Origin: Chitinophagaceae bacterium
Lineage (GTDB): Bacteria; Bacteroidota; Bacteroidia; Chitinophagales; Chitinophagaceae
Length of the DNA stretch: 64,000 nucleotides
Reading direction: 5' to 3'
Assembly (NCBI GenBank): GCA_027486835.1
Contig: JAIXOJ010000104.1
Span: 1 to 64,000 of the forward strand
A program made the position numbers and the translations under genes. The notes beneath the pieces were generated by a model. It was not told where the DNA came from. It was given only the letters and a program-made list of their open reading frames with translations, and did not search any database. This document shows, piece by piece, positions 62,993 to 64,000 of this stretch (the first letter of the stretch is position 1; each line of letters opens with the position of its first letter).

Positions 62993-63790
62993 ATGTTGAG
63001 AATCTTATTTTGTATAATTGTTTCTTTGGGTTTGTTTGCATGTTCGTCTAAATTTACAAAGATTCAGAAGAGTAAGGATGCTGATTACAAGTTTCTAAAG
63101 GCGGAAGAATATTTTGCATCAAAGAGATACATTTTCGCTCAACAGCTTTATGAGGAATTGATACCATTTATAAAAGGTACCTCAAAATACGAGGAACTCT
63201 TTTACAAATTAGCATATAGCTATTACTATCAAGGTGATTATGTAAATGCTGAAAACTTGTTCAAAACATTTACAGAAACATTTCCATCCAGTAATAGAAC
63301 CGAGGAATGTGAATACATGCGTGCCTTTGTTTATTTTAAGCAATCCCCCAAAATTGATTTAGATCAAACAAATACTAGCAAGGCTGCTGGTCTGTTACAA
63401 GCATTTATTAATACACATCCTACTTCCTCTCGAGTAAAAGAAGCTAATAGTTTAATTGACCAATGTAGAGAGAAGCTAGAGATCAAAGATTTTAAAGCGG
63501 CAGAGCTATACTACAATTTAGGATTTCACCGAGCTGCTGCAATATCCTTCACTACATTATTAGAAAATTATCCCGATACAAAAAGTGGTGAAGCTTATAA
63601 ACTCTATGCAATAAAAGCATATTATAAATATGCAGAGTTAAGTTTTGAGGAAAAACAAAAGGAACGGTTTGATAAAGTGCTTTCAGAATGTTCTGATTTC
63701 AAGGAACGTTTTCCAGAGAGCAAATTATTAAATAGTGTTAATGAATATAAATCTTTAGCTAACAATAATTTAAAAAGTATAAAACGATGA
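62993..63790 (+). CDS. bamD: Outer-membrane assembly lipoprotein BamD
   Basis: 265 residues. Lipobox LFAC with Cys17. Successive TPR-like helices follow: FLKAEEYFASKRYIFAQQLY, YYQGDYVNAENLFKTF, AAELYYNLGFHRAAAISF. Length and pattern match BamD, the lipoprotein of the BAM complex that inserts barrels. Its stop overlaps the rpoZ-like start (ATGA). Confidence 0.9.
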   Translation: MLRILFCIIVSLGLFACSSKFTKIQKSKDADYKFLKAEEYFASKRYIFAQQLYEELIPFIKGTSKYEELFYKLAYSYYYQGDYVNAENLFKTFTETFPSSNRTEECEYMRAFVYFKQSPKIDLDQTNTSKAAGLLQAFINTHPTSSRVKEANSLIDQCREKLEIKDFKAAELYYNLGFHRAAAISFTTLLENYPDTKSGEAYKLYAIKAYYKYAELSFEEKQKERFDKVLSECSDFKERFPESKLLNSVNEYKSLANNNLKSIKR

Positions 63791-64000
63791 GCAAGTCAAA
63801 GAAGGCTTTCAATGTTAATAGTATCCCCGCAGTTGTTGAAACAAAAAGTCTAATTGATATTAAGGCTAAAACTGGGAATTTGTATGAGTCTATTGTTATT
63901 ACAGCTAGAAGGGCTAATCAAATTAACATAACATTGAGGGAGGAGCTTCATAATAGGTTAGAAGAATTTGCAAACCATGCAGATAGTTTAGAGGAAGTTC
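63787..64000 (+). CDS. rpoZ: RNA polymerase omega-like subunit (partial)
   Basis: The first 71 residues are seen; the gene runs off the right edge. TGNLYESIVITARRANQI is the conserved Rpb6/omega helix region. ATG overlaps the bamD stop. Bacteroidota omega proteins lack strong similarity to E. coli but keep this segment. Coupling of bamD and rpoZ is usual in the phylum. Confidence 0.88.
   Translation, partial: MSKSKKAFNVNSIPAVVETKSLIDIKAKTGNLYESIVITARRANQINITLREELHNRLEEFANHADSLEEV

Overview
The window reads as chromosome of a Bacteroidota bacterium, most likely of the Chitinophagia/Chitinophagaceae. The support is a secreted protein with a C-terminal type IX secretion sorting domain (36533-39160), an HU-like/DUF4469 protein, a Bacteroidota-type omega-like RNA polymerase subunit, Cys-lipobox lipoproteins, and several promoters of the TTTG-N19-TAnnTTTG form. 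The DNA is AT-rich. The genus assignment is inference; no rRNA or tRNA gene was seen.

Layout. 1-370 is a 42-bp tandem repeat array. 425-14415 is a plant-polysaccharide cluster on the plus strand: two six-hairpin glycosidases, a CE2-type esterase lipoprotein, a beta-helix lipoprotein, a GH11 xylanase, a double SGNH esterase and a GH127 enzyme, with a decayed ROK gene inside. 14.4-15.9 kb holds a terminator and a second 42-bp array. 15.9-18.5 kb (minus) is a four-gene operon: Lgt-like membrane enzyme, radical-SAM protein and two small two-TM proteins. 18.8-19.5 kb is a scar in which a DUF1016 nuclease fragment is joined to a type I restriction HsdS fragment. 19.6-22.3 kb (minus) is a compact five-gene operon: DUF2188 protein, LRAT-like protein, PycTM-like effector, nucleotidyl cyclase and a CBASS-type E2 protein. 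This is the strongest candidate for an unusual system.

22.6-32 kb is mostly housekeeping: gltX, a ferredoxin-reductase-like protein, era, der, a glutathione peroxidase, an LpxH-like phosphoesterase with a glycosyltransferase, and an HU/DUF4469 protein. 32.2-32.6 kb has two adjacent short-period arrays. 32.7-36 kb carries a Panacea antitoxin with a TM partner, a small unknown protein and a BtuB-like TonB receptor. 36.5-39.8 kb has the T9SS protein and a DCC thiol protein.

40.2-45.9 kb is a hexuronate/unsaturated uronate pathway: kduD, kduI, kdgK, a YhcH protein, KDPG aldolase and a frameshifted uronate-type MFS transporter. It would carry pectin or glucuronoxylan breakdown products to pyruvate and glyceraldehyde-3-phosphate, so it connects functionally to the first cluster and to the GH2/sialate-esterase/LacI group at 49.3-56.8 kb. 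hemL and a PIN toxin-antitoxin pair lie between. 57.4-64 kb returns to housekeeping and envelope genes: unknown secreted protein, recJ, polyprenyl synthase, two outer-membrane proteins, bamD and the start of rpoZ.

A recurring theme is gene-free DNA filled with unrelated tandem arrays whose units (21, 41-42 bp) lie close to whole numbers of DNA turns, many carrying a small dyad in each unit.
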